9,012 nt of DNA from positions 1 through 9,012 of the forward strand of contig JAMWCG010000034.1 of assembly GCA_023818555.1 (NCBI GenBank). The letters run 5' to 3'. Positions 1 through 6,817 of the stretch are shown here, in pieces. The stretch comes from Candidatus Omnitrophota bacterium. GTDB taxonomy: Bacteria; Omnitrophota; Gorgyraeia; DTHP01. The first letter of the stretch is position 1, and every line of letters starts with the position of its first letter. A program made the translations under genes and the position numbers. Under the pieces are notes generated by a model. The model did no database searches and was not told where the DNA came from. It worked only from the letters and a program-made list of their open reading frames with translations.

Positions 1-15
1 ATTTAACTGATAATA

Positions 16-801
16 ATGAGAATACTTTTTCTGGGAGACATAGTGGGTAGGCCCGGGAGAGATGCGGTGAAGAGATTAGTCCCTTCCCTAAAAGAGGAAG
101 AAAATATTGATTTCAGTATTGCCAATGTAGAAAACGCTGCTGGTGGTTCAGGAGTTACCCCTGAGATTGTTAAAGAACTTCTGGAAGCAGGATTGGATTG
201 TCTTACCAGCGGTGACCATATTTGGAGAAAGAAGGAGGTTTATAAGATTATCCACGATGAGCCGCGTTTGCTTAAGCCAGCTAATTATCCAGAAATAACC
301 CCAGGAAAAGGAAGTGGTATTTTTCTTACCCAAAAAGGGATAAAAGTGGGAGTGATTAATCTTCAGGGGAGAGTTTTTATGGAAGCACTGGATTGTCCAT
401 TTCGTGCAGGGATGCGTGAGGTGGAAAAAATTCTTAAAGAAACTCCCATCATAGTCGTTGATTTTCATGCAGAAGCAACTTCCGAAAAAGAAGCTCTGGG
501 ATGGTATCTGGATGGGTTAGTTTCTGCCGTGGTAGGGACACATACCCATGTTCCTACCGCTGATGAGAAAATACTTCCCAAAGGAACTGCTTATCTTTCT
601 GATGTGGGAATGGTTGGCCCAAGGGATTCTATTTTGGGTAGAAAGCCTGCTCAGATTATTGAGAGGTTTATTACCCAGATGCCCACACGGTTTGACATTG
701 CGGAAGGAGAGGTAGAATTACAGGCAGTAGTTATAGAAATAGAGGAGAAAACCGGTAGAGCCCATTCCATAAGAAGAATGGTTAAATTGTTTTATGGATG
801 A
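16..801 (+). CDS. ymdB: YmdB/TIGR00282-family metallophosphoesterase
   Basis: This 261-residue protein has the usual length of the YmdB family of cytosolic dinuclear-metal phosphodiesterases. Characterised members hydrolyse 2',3'-cyclic nucleotides, and Bacillus YmdB affects biofilm and motility decisions. Visible motifs, in order: LFLGDIVGRPGR with metal-ligand Asp8; VENAAGG with Glu39 and Asn40; SGDHIW with Asp67-His68; DFHAEATSEK with His151; GTHTHVPTAD with His176 and His178. All expected ligand positions are present, but the family's usual GNH is GDH here (Asn67 to Asp). The ATG at 16 gives the canonical N-terminus. No clear Shine-Dalgarno is visible in the 15 bases before it, so translation may be coupled to a gene outside the window. 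The last codons overlap xseA by 8 bases, making this the first visible gene of the operon. The family is certain; the substrate is inferred. Confidence 0.93.
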   Translation: MRILFLGDIVGRPGRDAVKRLVPSLKEEENIDFSIANVENAAGGSGVTPEIVKELLEAGLDCLTSGDHIWRKKEVYKIIHDEPRLLKPANYPEITPGKGSGIFLTQKGIKVGVINLQGRVFMEALDCPFRAGMREVEKILKETPIIVVDFHAEATSEKEALGWYLDGLVSAVVGTHTHVPTADEKILPKGTAYLSDVGMVGPRDSILGRKPAQIIERFITQMPTRFDIAEGEVELQAVVIEIEEKTGRAHSIRRMVKLFYG

Positions 802-2011
802 GAAGCGCTATATTTATACAGTTACTGAGCTTACACGGCATATCCGTATAATCTTAGAAGATAGTTTCCCCCTCATCTGGGTAGAGGGAGAGATTTCCAA
901 TTTAAGGAAACCTCTTTCCGGACACATCTATTTCACGCTCAAGGATGAAAATAGCGCTCTTAATGCGGTGATTTTCCGTAATGGAGAAGTTGAACTGGGA
1001 TTTAGATTAGAAGATGGTCAGAAGGTTATCTGTGGAGGGAGGATTACTGTTTATGAAAAGCAAGGGATATATCAACTTCAGGTAGAACGCATTGAGCCTG
1101 TGGGAATAGGAGCTTTGCAATTGCGTCTGGAACAATTGAAGAAGAAGTTGAGAGAAGAAGGTCTATTTGACCCCGCGCATAAAAAACCCTTACCTCTGCT
1201 TCCGCGCCATATTGGGGTTGTTACCTCTCCCACAGGTGCAGCCATAAGAGATATTCTCAAAGTGATAAAGAGAAGGTTCTATAATCTGGCAGTTACCATA
1301 AATCCGGTGCGCGTTCAGGGAGAATCCGCTGCCTTGGAGATTGCTAAAGCCATTGAGGAATTTAACCGGATGGGTAATGTAGATGTTTTAATTGTGGGTA
1401 GGGGTGGAGGGAGTTTAGAGGACTTATGGGCTTTTAATGAGGAGATTGTGGCACGCGCAATTTACAATTCAAAAATCCCCGTGATTTCTGCTGTAGGACA
1501 TGAGATAGACTGGACAATTGCCGATTTAGTGGCGGATGTCCGTGCTCCTACTCCCTCAGCAGCTGCAGAAATGGTGGTGGCAGAAAAAGAGAAACTCAGA
1601 GAAAAGATTGAGATAGAAAAAATTCGCCTCCAGGAAATGATGGAACATATCCTTTCTTCTGCCCGGATGGAATTAGACAATCTGATTGTCCGCTGTAATC
1701 TTTATAGACCTTCTCAACTGCTTATGCAGTATAGACAGGCTTTCCAAGAACTTTCCCGGCGGAGCAAGATGCAGATTTTTCATCTCATAGAAATAAAGAA
1801 AGAAAAAATTTCCAGTTTAATCAGTAGATTGGAAAACTTAAGTCCCCTCTCCATTCTTAAACGGGGATACAGCCTTAGTTATAAACTTCCGGAACGCATT
1901 CTTCTGCACGATGTAAGTGTAGTTAAGAAAAATGATTTAGTAGAAACCCAGCTCGCTTACGGAAAATTTATTAGTAAGGTCCAGAGAATTATAGAGGATA
2001 GACATGCCTGA
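794..2011 (+). CDS. xseA: Exodeoxyribonuclease VII large subunit
   Basis: The 405-residue catalytic subunit of exonuclease VII, a cytosolic enzyme that degrades single-stranded DNA from both ends in repair and recombination. An OB-fold DNA-binding domain (about residues 7-100) contains VTELTRHIR, WVEGEISNLR and SGHIYFTLKD. The nuclease domain (about 137-260) contains RHIGVVTSPTGAAIRDI, VGRGGGSLEDLWAFNEE, SAVGHEIDWTIADLVAD and RAPTPSAAAE. A long charged helical region that should form a coiled coil follows (about 262-348). The conserved C-terminal LSPLSILKRGYSLS lies at 349-362. Length is ordinary for the family. The start ATG sits inside the end of the upstream phosphoesterase gene and has no good Shine-Dalgarno, so coupled translation is likely. 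The stop overlaps the xseB start by 8 bases, matching the known complex of one large and several small subunits. Confidence 0.97.
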   Translation: MDEKRYIYTVTELTRHIRIILEDSFPLIWVEGEISNLRKPLSGHIYFTLKDENSALNAVIFRNGEVELGFRLEDGQKVICGGRITVYEKQGIYQLQVERIEPVGIGALQLRLEQLKKKLREEGLFDPAHKKPLPLLPRHIGVVTSPTGAAIRDILKVIKRRFYNLAVTINPVRVQGESAALEIAKAIEEFNRMGNVDVLIVGRGGGSLEDLWAFNEEIVARAIYNSKIPVISAVGHEIDWTIADLVADVRAPTPSAAAEMVVAEKEKLREKIEIEKIRLQEMMEHILSSARMELDNLIVRCNLYRPSQLLMQYRQAFQELSRRSKMQIFHLIEIKKEKISSLISRLENLSPLSILKRGYSLSYKLPERILLHDVSVVKKNDLVETQLAYGKFISKVQRIIEDRHA

Positions 2012-2240
2012 GATGCGTTTTGAAGAGGCAATAAAGAAATTAGAAAAAATTGTGGAGAGTTTGGAAAAGGAAACTCTTTCCTTAGAAGAATCGCTAAATA
2101 AGTATGAGGAAGCAGTGAAGTTAATTAAGTTCTGTTCTAAGAAGTTGGAAGAGGTGGAAAGAAAGATAAATATCTTATCGCGGGATGAGGATGGTAAATT
2201 AGCAATCAAACCATTTAATGAAGAGAAAGTAGAAGATTAA
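2004..2240 (+). CDS. xseB: Exodeoxyribonuclease VII small subunit
   Basis: A 78-residue helical protein of the XseB family, which binds the coiled-coil region of XseA to form active exonuclease VII. The family signature is plain: FEEAIKKLEKIVESLE near the N-terminus, then LSLEESLNKYEEAVKLIKFC and a charged helix ending KINIL at about residue 55. The last 20 or so residues are polar and probably disordered. The start ATG is preceded by AGAGGA at 1993-1998 with good spacing and overlaps the end of xseA. The dxs start codon follows the TAA stop with no gap. In many bacteria ispA lies between xseB and dxs; it is absent here. Confidence 0.95.
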   Translation: MPEMRFEEAIKKLEKIVESLEKETLSLEESLNKYEEAVKLIKFCSKKLEEVERKINILSRDEDGKLAIKPFNEEKVED

Positions 2241-4151
2241 ATGCAGATTCTTCCCAATCTAAAAAACCCCCGGGACATAAAAAATCTCTCTTTAAATGAA
2301 TTATCTCTACTCGCTCAGGAGATAAGAGAAAAAATCATTGCGGTGGTAGCAAAAAGGGGAGGGCATCTTTCTGCAAACTTAGGGGCAGTGGAATTGACGC
2401 TTGCCTTGTATTATGTCTTATCTCCTCCTGAGGACAAGATAGTTTGGGATGTGGGGCATCAGACTTATCCCCATAAACTCATTACCGGGCGTTTTTCTTC
2501 CTTTGATACTTTACGGCAGTTCGGTGGTTTAAGTGGTTTTCCGAATATTGATGAGAGTCCTTATGACCTCTTTACGGTAGGACATGGTTCTACCGCTATT
2601 TCGCAAGCCTTAGGGCTGGTTTGTGTCAGGGACCTGCAAGGGAGAAAAGAAAAAATAGTAGCGGTTGTGGGAGATGGTTCACTTCAAGGAGGGATGGCTT
2701 TTGAGGCTCTCAATCAAGCAGGACATTTACAAAAAGACTTATTGGTAATCTTAAATGATAATGAATGGTTCATCTCTCCGGGGATAGGAGCGATGAGTAA
2801 GTATCTTAATCGTATTCTAACCAATCCCATTTATAACCGGATTTATAAGGATGTAGAGAATTTGATGAAAAGAGTGCCCCGTCTGGGTTTCCCGGCTTAT
2901 TTAGCCGCCAAAAAATTAGAAAAGAGTTTAAAAAATCTGCTTGTTCCGGGGATTATTTTTGAAGAACTGGGTTTTCGTTATTTTGGGCCATTGGATGGAC
3001 ATGACCTTCGTTTACTCATTTCTACTTTAAAGAATGTGGTAGAGATGAACGGTCCGCGAATTGTGCATATCGTTACTAAGAAAGGGAAAGGCTTTAAACC
3101 CGCAGAAGAAAATCCTGCTTTTTTCCACAGTGCTCCTCCTTTTCATATTACTACAGGCGAGCCTCTTTCTTCCCCAGAAAAGACTTTTACGCAGGTTTTT
3201 GGAGAAAAGATAGTAGATTTAGCCGAAAGGAATCCCCGGATTGTGGCTATCACCGCGGCTATGACTGATGGAACAGGTTTGAGTAATTTTGCTCGGAGGT
3301 TCCCAGAGCGCTTTTTTGATGTAGGTATGGCAGAACAACATGCGGTTACCTTTGCTGGTGGACTGGCAAGGGGAGGATTTATTCCTATTGTAGCCATTTA
3401 TTCTACCTTTCTTCAACGTGCCTATGACCAAATAATTCACGATGTCTGTTTGCAGAAGCTTCCGGTAATCTTTGCTCTGGACCGGGCAGGGATAGTGGGA
3501 GAAGATGGTCCTACGCATCATGGGATGTTTGACCTCACCTACTTACTCCCTATGCCCAATATCGTAATAATGGCTCCCAAAGATGGTAAAGAATTAGAAG
3601 AGATGCTTGAATTTGCCCTATCTCTTAGAAGTCCCGTAGCGATTAGATATCCCAAAGGAAGTATACCCTCACCATTCCCTTTGTCCTTTAATGAAATAGA
3701 ACTGGGGAAAGCCGAGCTGTTAAAAGAAGGTAAAGATATAGCCCTCCTCGCTATAGGAAGTATGGTTTATCCTGCCTATGAGGCTTCGCGTATGCTTCTT
3801 GAAGAGGGGATAGATGTGGAAGTGATAAATATGCGTTTTGTTAAGCCATTTGACGATAATTTATTGAAGAATTTGAGTAAAAAATTTGACTACTTCGTTA
3901 CTCTGGAAGAGAATACTTTAATCGGTGGCTTTGGCAGGGAAATTTTGGCTTTTTTTGAGAAAGAGAATTTAAAGAAAAAGAGATTCCTTAGTCTTGGCTT
4001 ACCGGATAAATTTATTCCCCAGGGGAAGAGAAAAGAACTCTTGGATTTCTATGGTCTATCCCCTCAGAAAATTAAAGAAGCAATCCTTTTCTGGTTGAGA
4101 GATAATTTTTATATTGTGGAGAAAGAATATGGCTTACATCAAGATAGATAA
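2241..4151 (+). CDS. dxs: 1-deoxy-D-xylulose-5-phosphate synthase
   Basis: This 636-residue enzyme condenses pyruvate with glyceraldehyde 3-phosphate using thiamine diphosphate. This is the first step of the MEP pathway to isoprenoids and also feeds thiamine and pyridoxal synthesis. Motifs in order: GGHLSANLGAVELT with His42; DVGHQTYPHK with His73; the diphosphate/Mg site GDGSLQGGMAFEALNQAG (GDG at 144-146) closing with NDN at 172-174; FGPLDGHD near 248-255; catalytic Glu365 in GMAEQHAVTFAGG; GEDGPTHHGMFDL at 420-431. The transketolase C-terminal domain begins near residue 490. Length is normal and the frame is intact. After NDN the usual E-M-S-I reads E-W-F-I, a local departure near the active site. 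The ATG follows the xseB stop directly with only a weak Shine-Dalgarno, and the 3' end overlaps the next gene by 23 bases. Confidence 0.97.
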   Translation: MQILPNLKNPRDIKNLSLNELSLLAQEIREKIIAVVAKRGGHLSANLGAVELTLALYYVLSPPEDKIVWDVGHQTYPHKLITGRFSSFDTLRQFGGLSGFPNIDESPYDLFTVGHGSTAISQALGLVCVRDLQGRKEKIVAVVGDGSLQGGMAFEALNQAGHLQKDLLVILNDNEWFISPGIGAMSKYLNRILTNPIYNRIYKDVENLMKRVPRLGFPAYLAAKKLEKSLKNLLVPGIIFEELGFRYFGPLDGHDLRLLISTLKNVVEMNGPRIVHIVTKKGKGFKPAEENPAFFHSAPPFHITTGEPLSSPEKTFTQVFGEKIVDLAERNPRIVAITAAMTDGTGLSNFARRFPERFFDVGMAEQHAVTFAGGLARGGFIPIVAIYSTFLQRAYDQIIHDVCLQKLPVIFALDRAGIVGEDGPTHHGMFDLTYLLPMPNIVIMAPKDGKELEEMLEFALSLRSPVAIRYPKGSIPSPFPLSFNEIELGKAELLKEGKDIALLAIGSMVYPAYEASRMLLEEGIDVEVINMRFVKPFDDNLLKNLSKKFDYFVTLEENTLIGGFGREILAFFEKENLKKKRFLSLGLPDKFIPQGKRKELLDFYGLSPQKIKEAILFWLRDNFYIVEKEYGLHQDR

Positions 4152-4332
4152 AGAGAAATGCAAAGGTTGTTTGCTCTGTATGACTAATTGTCCCAAAGGA
4201 CTGATTATTCAAGATGAAGAGATAAATATAAAGGGGGTCCGGGCGGTGAGTTTTAAAAATAACTCAGAATGCACAGGGTGTGCTTTCTGTGCCTTAATGT
4301 GTCCGGATGTCTGTATTGAAGTTTATAAATGA
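4129..4332 (+). CDS. 2-oxoacid:ferredoxin oxidoreductase, ferredoxin-type (delta) subunit
   Basis: A 67-residue two-cluster ferredoxin. Two complete C-x2-C-x2-C-x3-C-P motifs bind two [4Fe-4S] clusters: Cys11, 14, 17, 21 (CKGCLLCMTNCP) and Cys48, 51, 54, 58 (CTGCAFCALMCP). In four-subunit oxoacid oxidoreductases this subunit passes electrons from the catalytic subunits to free ferredoxin in the cytosol. I chose the ATG at 4129 because GGAG at 4118-4121 sits 7 bases upstream and the protein then begins like family members; a TTG at 4114 in the same frame would destroy that spacing. The gene starts inside the 3' end of dxs and its TGA overlaps the ATG of the alpha subunit (ATGA), so coupling runs from dxs into this complex. 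Confidence 0.93.
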   Translation: MAYIKIDKEKCKGCLLCMTNCPKGLIIQDEEINIKGVRAVSFKNNSECTGCAFCALMCPDVCIEVYK

Positions 4333-5390
4333 TGAGAGAAAAAATATTGATGTGTGGCAACGAGGCAATTGGAGAAGGAGCAATTCAAGCAAATTGCCAA
4401 TTCTATGCGGGTTATCCCATAACTCCCCAGAATGAACTCACTGCCTATATGGCAAGAAGGATGTATGAAGAGGGTCGTGTCTTTATACAATCGGAGAGTG
4501 AAATTTCCGCAATAAATATGGTCTTTGGAGCATCCCTTGCCGGAGCAAGGGCAATGACCTCTTCTTCCAGTCCGGGAATAAGTTTAAAACAGGAGGGGAT
4601 TTCCTATCTTGTAGGTTGCGAACTTCCCGCAGTGATTGTCAATATTATGCGTGGAGGTCCGGGATTAGGAAATATTGCTCCTTCTCAGGCGGATTACTTT
4701 CAAGCAGTTAAAGGAGGAGGCCATGGCGATTATAAAACAATCGTGCTTGCTCCTTCCTCGGTGGAAGAAGCCTTTAATTTAACAAGGCTATCCTTTGATT
4801 TGGCAGACCATTACCGTAATCCGGTAATAATCTTAGGAGATGGTTTGTTGGGACAGATGATGGAACCGCTTCCTCAAATTCTAAATTCAAAACTCAAGAT
4901 TCAAAATTACCCCAAGGATTGGGCATTAACAGGATGTTTAGGGAGGAAGCCGCGCATAATTCGTTCCCTTCTCCTGGGAGAAGGGGAATTGGAAAGGCAT
5001 AACCAAAAACTTCAGGAGAAATTTAAGAGTATAAGCGAAAAAGAGGTTCGTTTTGAAAGATTATATTTAGAAGATGCGGAATTTGTTTTGATTGCCTATG
5101 GCACAGTGAGCCGGATATGTAAGGCAGTAGTGAATAATTTACGCGGAAAAAATAAAAAAATTGGCTTAATTCGTCCGATTACACTCTGGCCATTTCCTGA
5201 AAAAATAATTAGAGAGACCGCAGAAAAAATAGAGGGGATTCTGGTGGTTGAGATGAGTGCAGGGCAGATGCTTGAGGATGTAAAACTGGCAGTAGAAGGG
5301 AAATGTCCGGTCTATTTTTGTGGAAGAATGGGAGGAGGGATTCCTACCGAAGAAGAGATCTATGAAAAGCTTAGTCAGATGTTAATCTAG
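4329..5390 (+). CDS. vorB: 2-oxoacid:ferredoxin oxidoreductase alpha subunit (VorB-like)
   Basis: This 353-residue subunit carries the pyrimidine-binding domain of a thiamine-diphosphate 2-oxoacid:ferredoxin oxidoreductase, which oxidatively decarboxylates a 2-oxoacid plus CoA to an acyl-CoA and reduced ferredoxin. Signatures: GNEAIGEGAIQANC (10-23), YAGYPITPQNEL (26-37), QSESEISAINMVFGAS (54-69), MTSSSSPGISLKQEGISYL (76-94), MRGGPGLGN (107-115), GGGHGDYK (129-136), GDGLLGQMMEP (170-180). The C-terminal domain starts near 250 and ends FCGRMGGGIPTEEE. It most resembles proteins named VorB (3-methyl-2-oxobutanoate type), but 2-oxoglutarate or another oxoacid cannot be excluded by eye. A second ATG follows at 4332, and only a weak GAAG precedes the start, fitting coupling to the ferredoxin stop. 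Residues ~184-193 are encoded by a simple repeat. Confidence 0.92.
   Translation: MMREKILMCGNEAIGEGAIQANCQFYAGYPITPQNELTAYMARRMYEEGRVFIQSESEISAINMVFGASLAGARAMTSSSSPGISLKQEGISYLVGCELPAVIVNIMRGGPGLGNIAPSQADYFQAVKGGGHGDYKTIVLAPSSVEEAFNLTRLSFDLADHYRNPVIILGDGLLGQMMEPLPQILNSKLKIQNYPKDWALTGCLGRKPRIIRSLLLGEGELERHNQKLQEKFKSISEKEVRFERLYLEDAEFVLIAYGTVSRICKAVVNNLRGKNKKIGLIRPITLWPFPEKIIRETAEKIEGILVVEMSAGQMLEDVKLAVEGKCPVYFCGRMGGGIPTEEEIYEKLSQMLI
4877..4908 (+). repeat. AT-rich simple repeat inside vorB coding sequence
   Basis: Within the linker between two domains of the alpha subunit the DNA becomes a quasi-periodic string of ATTCAAAACTCAAGATTCAAAATT type, with two copies of ATTCAAAA 15 bases apart. It encodes a lysine/asparagine-rich stretch (NSKLKIQN) just after the conserved GQMMEP block and before the recognisable DWALTG. 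The reading frame is preserved. The base composition and periodicity differ from the surrounding codons. Confidence 0.5.
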
Positions 5391-5421
5391 TTTAGCTATT
5401 TAATTTGTTTAATTTAGTGAA

Positions 5422-6201
5422 ATGAAAATAACGAACAAAACGAGCTCAACGAACCAAACGAGCAAAGCCTTAAGAAAGGTTTTTAGCCTCCCAGCGAGTA
5501 TGCGGGATGTAGCAATGCACTATTGTTCCGGTTGTGGACACGGAATTATTCATCGTTTAATTTGTGAAGTAATTGATGAATTAGAAATTAGAGAAAAGAC
5601 AATTGGAGTTGCTCCTGTAGGCTGTGCAGTGCTTGCCTATGATTACTGGAATTTTGATACTACCGAAGCCAGTCATGGCCGGCCCCCTGCAGTAGCCACA
5701 GGAATAAAACGCATTCTTCCCGAGAGAATTGTTTTTACCTATCAGGGAGATGGAGATTTAGCCGCTATTGGCACTGCCGAGATTATCCATACCGCAAATC
5801 GGGGAGAAAACATTACAGTTATTTTTGTGAATAATGCCGTTTATGGCATGACCGGGGGTCAGATGGCTCCCACTACAATTCTGGGACAAAAAACTGAGAC
5901 CACTCCCTGGGGAAGAGATGCTCAGCGCGATGGTTTTCCCTTAAAGATTTCCGAGATGCTTGCTTTACTTTCCGGAGTGGTTTATGTGGAAAGGACTGCG
6001 GTAAACAATGCCAAAAATGTCTTATTGACCAAGAAGGCAATTAAGAAAGCCTTTCTCAATCAAATAGAAAATAAAGGTTTTTCTCTGGTAGAAATCCTTT
6101 CTCCTTGTCCTACTTATTGGCGTATGTCTCCCGTAGAGGCGGTGAAGTGGATAGAAACTGAGATGGTAAAATATTATCCCTTAGGAGTAATCAAAGGATG
6201 A
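5422..6201 (+). CDS. 2-oxoacid:ferredoxin oxidoreductase beta subunit (TPP-binding)
   Basis: A 259-residue subunit with the diphosphate-binding domain of the oxidoreductase. HYCSGCGHG (33-41), the cysteine in APVGCAV (Cys68) and SPCPTYW (Cys229) supply Cys35, 38, 68 and 229, the expected ligands for the proximal [4Fe-4S] cluster of this family. The thiamine-diphosphate/Mg motif runs from GDGD (109-112) to NNAVYGMTGGQMAPTT (137-152). It pairs with the upstream alpha subunit; together they form the active site. The first ~16 residues (rich in Thr, Ser, Asn, Lys) are encoded by a 16-base tandem repeat and are not family-like; homology appears to begin at about LRKVFSLP. No ATG, GTG or TTG lies in frame between the repeat and that point, so the ATG at 5422 is the best start although its Shine-Dalgarno is poor. 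The stop overlaps the gamma start (ATGA). Confidence 0.92.
   Translation: MKITNKTSSTNQTSKALRKVFSLPASMRDVAMHYCSGCGHGIIHRLICEVIDELEIREKTIGVAPVGCAVLAYDYWNFDTTEASHGRPPAVATGIKRILPERIVFTYQGDGDLAAIGTAEIIHTANRGENITVIFVNNAVYGMTGGQMAPTTILGQKTETTPWGRDAQRDGFPLKISEMLALLSGVVYVERTAVNNAKNVLLTKKAIKKAFLNQIENKGFSLVEILSPCPTYWRMSPVEAVKWIETEMVKYYPLGVIKG
5430..5463 (+). repeat. Tandem 16-base repeat at the 5' end of the beta-subunit gene
   Basis: Two 16-base units, AACGAACAAAACGAGC at 5430-5445 and AACGAACCAAACGAGC at 5448-5463, differ at one position and are separated by two bases. They lie immediately after the start codon and encode the non-conserved N-terminal tail. The 31-base gap just upstream (5391-5421) is also low-complexity, being made of repeated TTTAATTTG-like words. 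This is the only real gap in the operon. Confidence 0.75.
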
Positions 6202-6719
6202 AAGAAGAAATTATCTGTGCAGGTTTTGGGGGACAGGGAATAATGTTTTTGGGTAAAATTCTTGCCTTGGCAGGAATGAAGGAAAATAAATATGTTAGTT
6301 GGATGCCTTCTTACGGAGCAGAAGTGCGTGGAGGCACCGCCCATTCCATGGTGGTGATTTCAGATAAAGAGATTGCTTCACCCATAGTCAGCCATCCTAC
6401 TACGGCAATAGTAATGAATCAACCCTCATTAGATAAATTTTTGCCCAAAACTAAAGCACAGGGTTTGGTTATCGTTAATACCTCTTTAGCGAAAGTCAAT
6501 TCTCCCCGAAAAGATTTAGAAGTCTTAGAAATTCCCGCTACAGAAATGGCTGCCAGCTTGGGAAATATTAAAATTGCCAATATGATTGTCTTAGGTGTAT
6601 ATTTAGCCAAGAAAAAACTTCTTAATTTAGAAAGTGCACTTCAGTCTTTAAAGGAGACACTGGCAGAACAATTCTTAGAATTGAATATCTCTGCCTTGAA
6701 AGCAGGATTTAATTTGTAG
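6198..6719 (+). CDS. 2-oxoacid:ferredoxin oxidoreductase gamma subunit
   Basis: A 173-residue subunit of the PorC/KorC/VorC family. The N-terminal GFGGQGIMFLGKILALAG (9-26), followed by WMPSYGAEVRGGTAHSMVVIS (about 35-55), is the family signature. The rest reads as a normal alpha/beta domain with VMNQPSLDKFLP and the late IKIANMIVLGVYL block. In the complex this subunit contributes to CoA binding and assembly rather than to thiamine chemistry. The ATG overlaps the beta-subunit TGA, and AGGAG at 6183-6187 lies 10 bases upstream. It is the last gene of the operon, and its stop codon is embedded in a hairpin. The delta-alpha-beta-gamma order is typical of four-subunit enzymes. Confidence 0.94.
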   Translation: MKEEIICAGFGGQGIMFLGKILALAGMKENKYVSWMPSYGAEVRGGTAHSMVVISDKEIASPIVSHPTTAIVMNQPSLDKFLPKTKAQGLVIVNTSLAKVNSPRKDLEVLEIPATEMAASLGNIKIANMIVLGVYLAKKKLLNLESALQSLKETLAEQFLELNISALKAGFNL

Positions 6720-6739
6720 GAATTTTATTCCTATAAATT
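6711..6739 (+). terminator. AT-rich hairpin over the operon's last stop codon
   Basis: AATTTGTAGGAAT (6711-6723) pairs with ATTCCTATAAATT (6727-6739) across a three-base TTT loop. This 13-bp stem has one G-U pair and contains the TAG stop of the gamma-subunit gene. The sequence after it is AT-rich but lacks a clean run of T, so it may be a weak terminator or an mRNA 3'-end stabiliser rather than a strong intrinsic terminator. Confidence 0.45.
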
Positions 6740-6788
6740 TTAAAACTTATAAAAAATTTTTATCACCCCTGTAACCGCAATATAATAA

Positions 6789-6817
6789 TGTCACCTTTCT
6801 GCAAAGTAGAAATGTCA
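6789..6817 (+). repeat. Left IS end with two TGTCA sites
   Basis: TGTCACCTTTCTGCAAAG begins at 6789 and a second site, AAATGTCAGGG, has its TGTCA at 6813-6817. The two sites are 24 bases apart, about two helical turns. Paired subterminal sites of this kind are usually transposase binding sites; that role is inferred here. Confidence 0.6.

Noticed and set aside
3143..3521. Minus-strand open frames opposite dxs, and similar ones opposite the phosphoesterase, xseA, xseB and the gamma-subunit genes.
   Set aside because: They lack Shine-Dalgarno sites and family-like sequence, and lie wholly opposite well-supported genes.
4114..4128. TTG at 4114 as the start of the ferredoxin gene.
   Set aside because: It precedes the Shine-Dalgarno (GGAG 4118-4121) that serves ATG 4129 and adds non-family residues.
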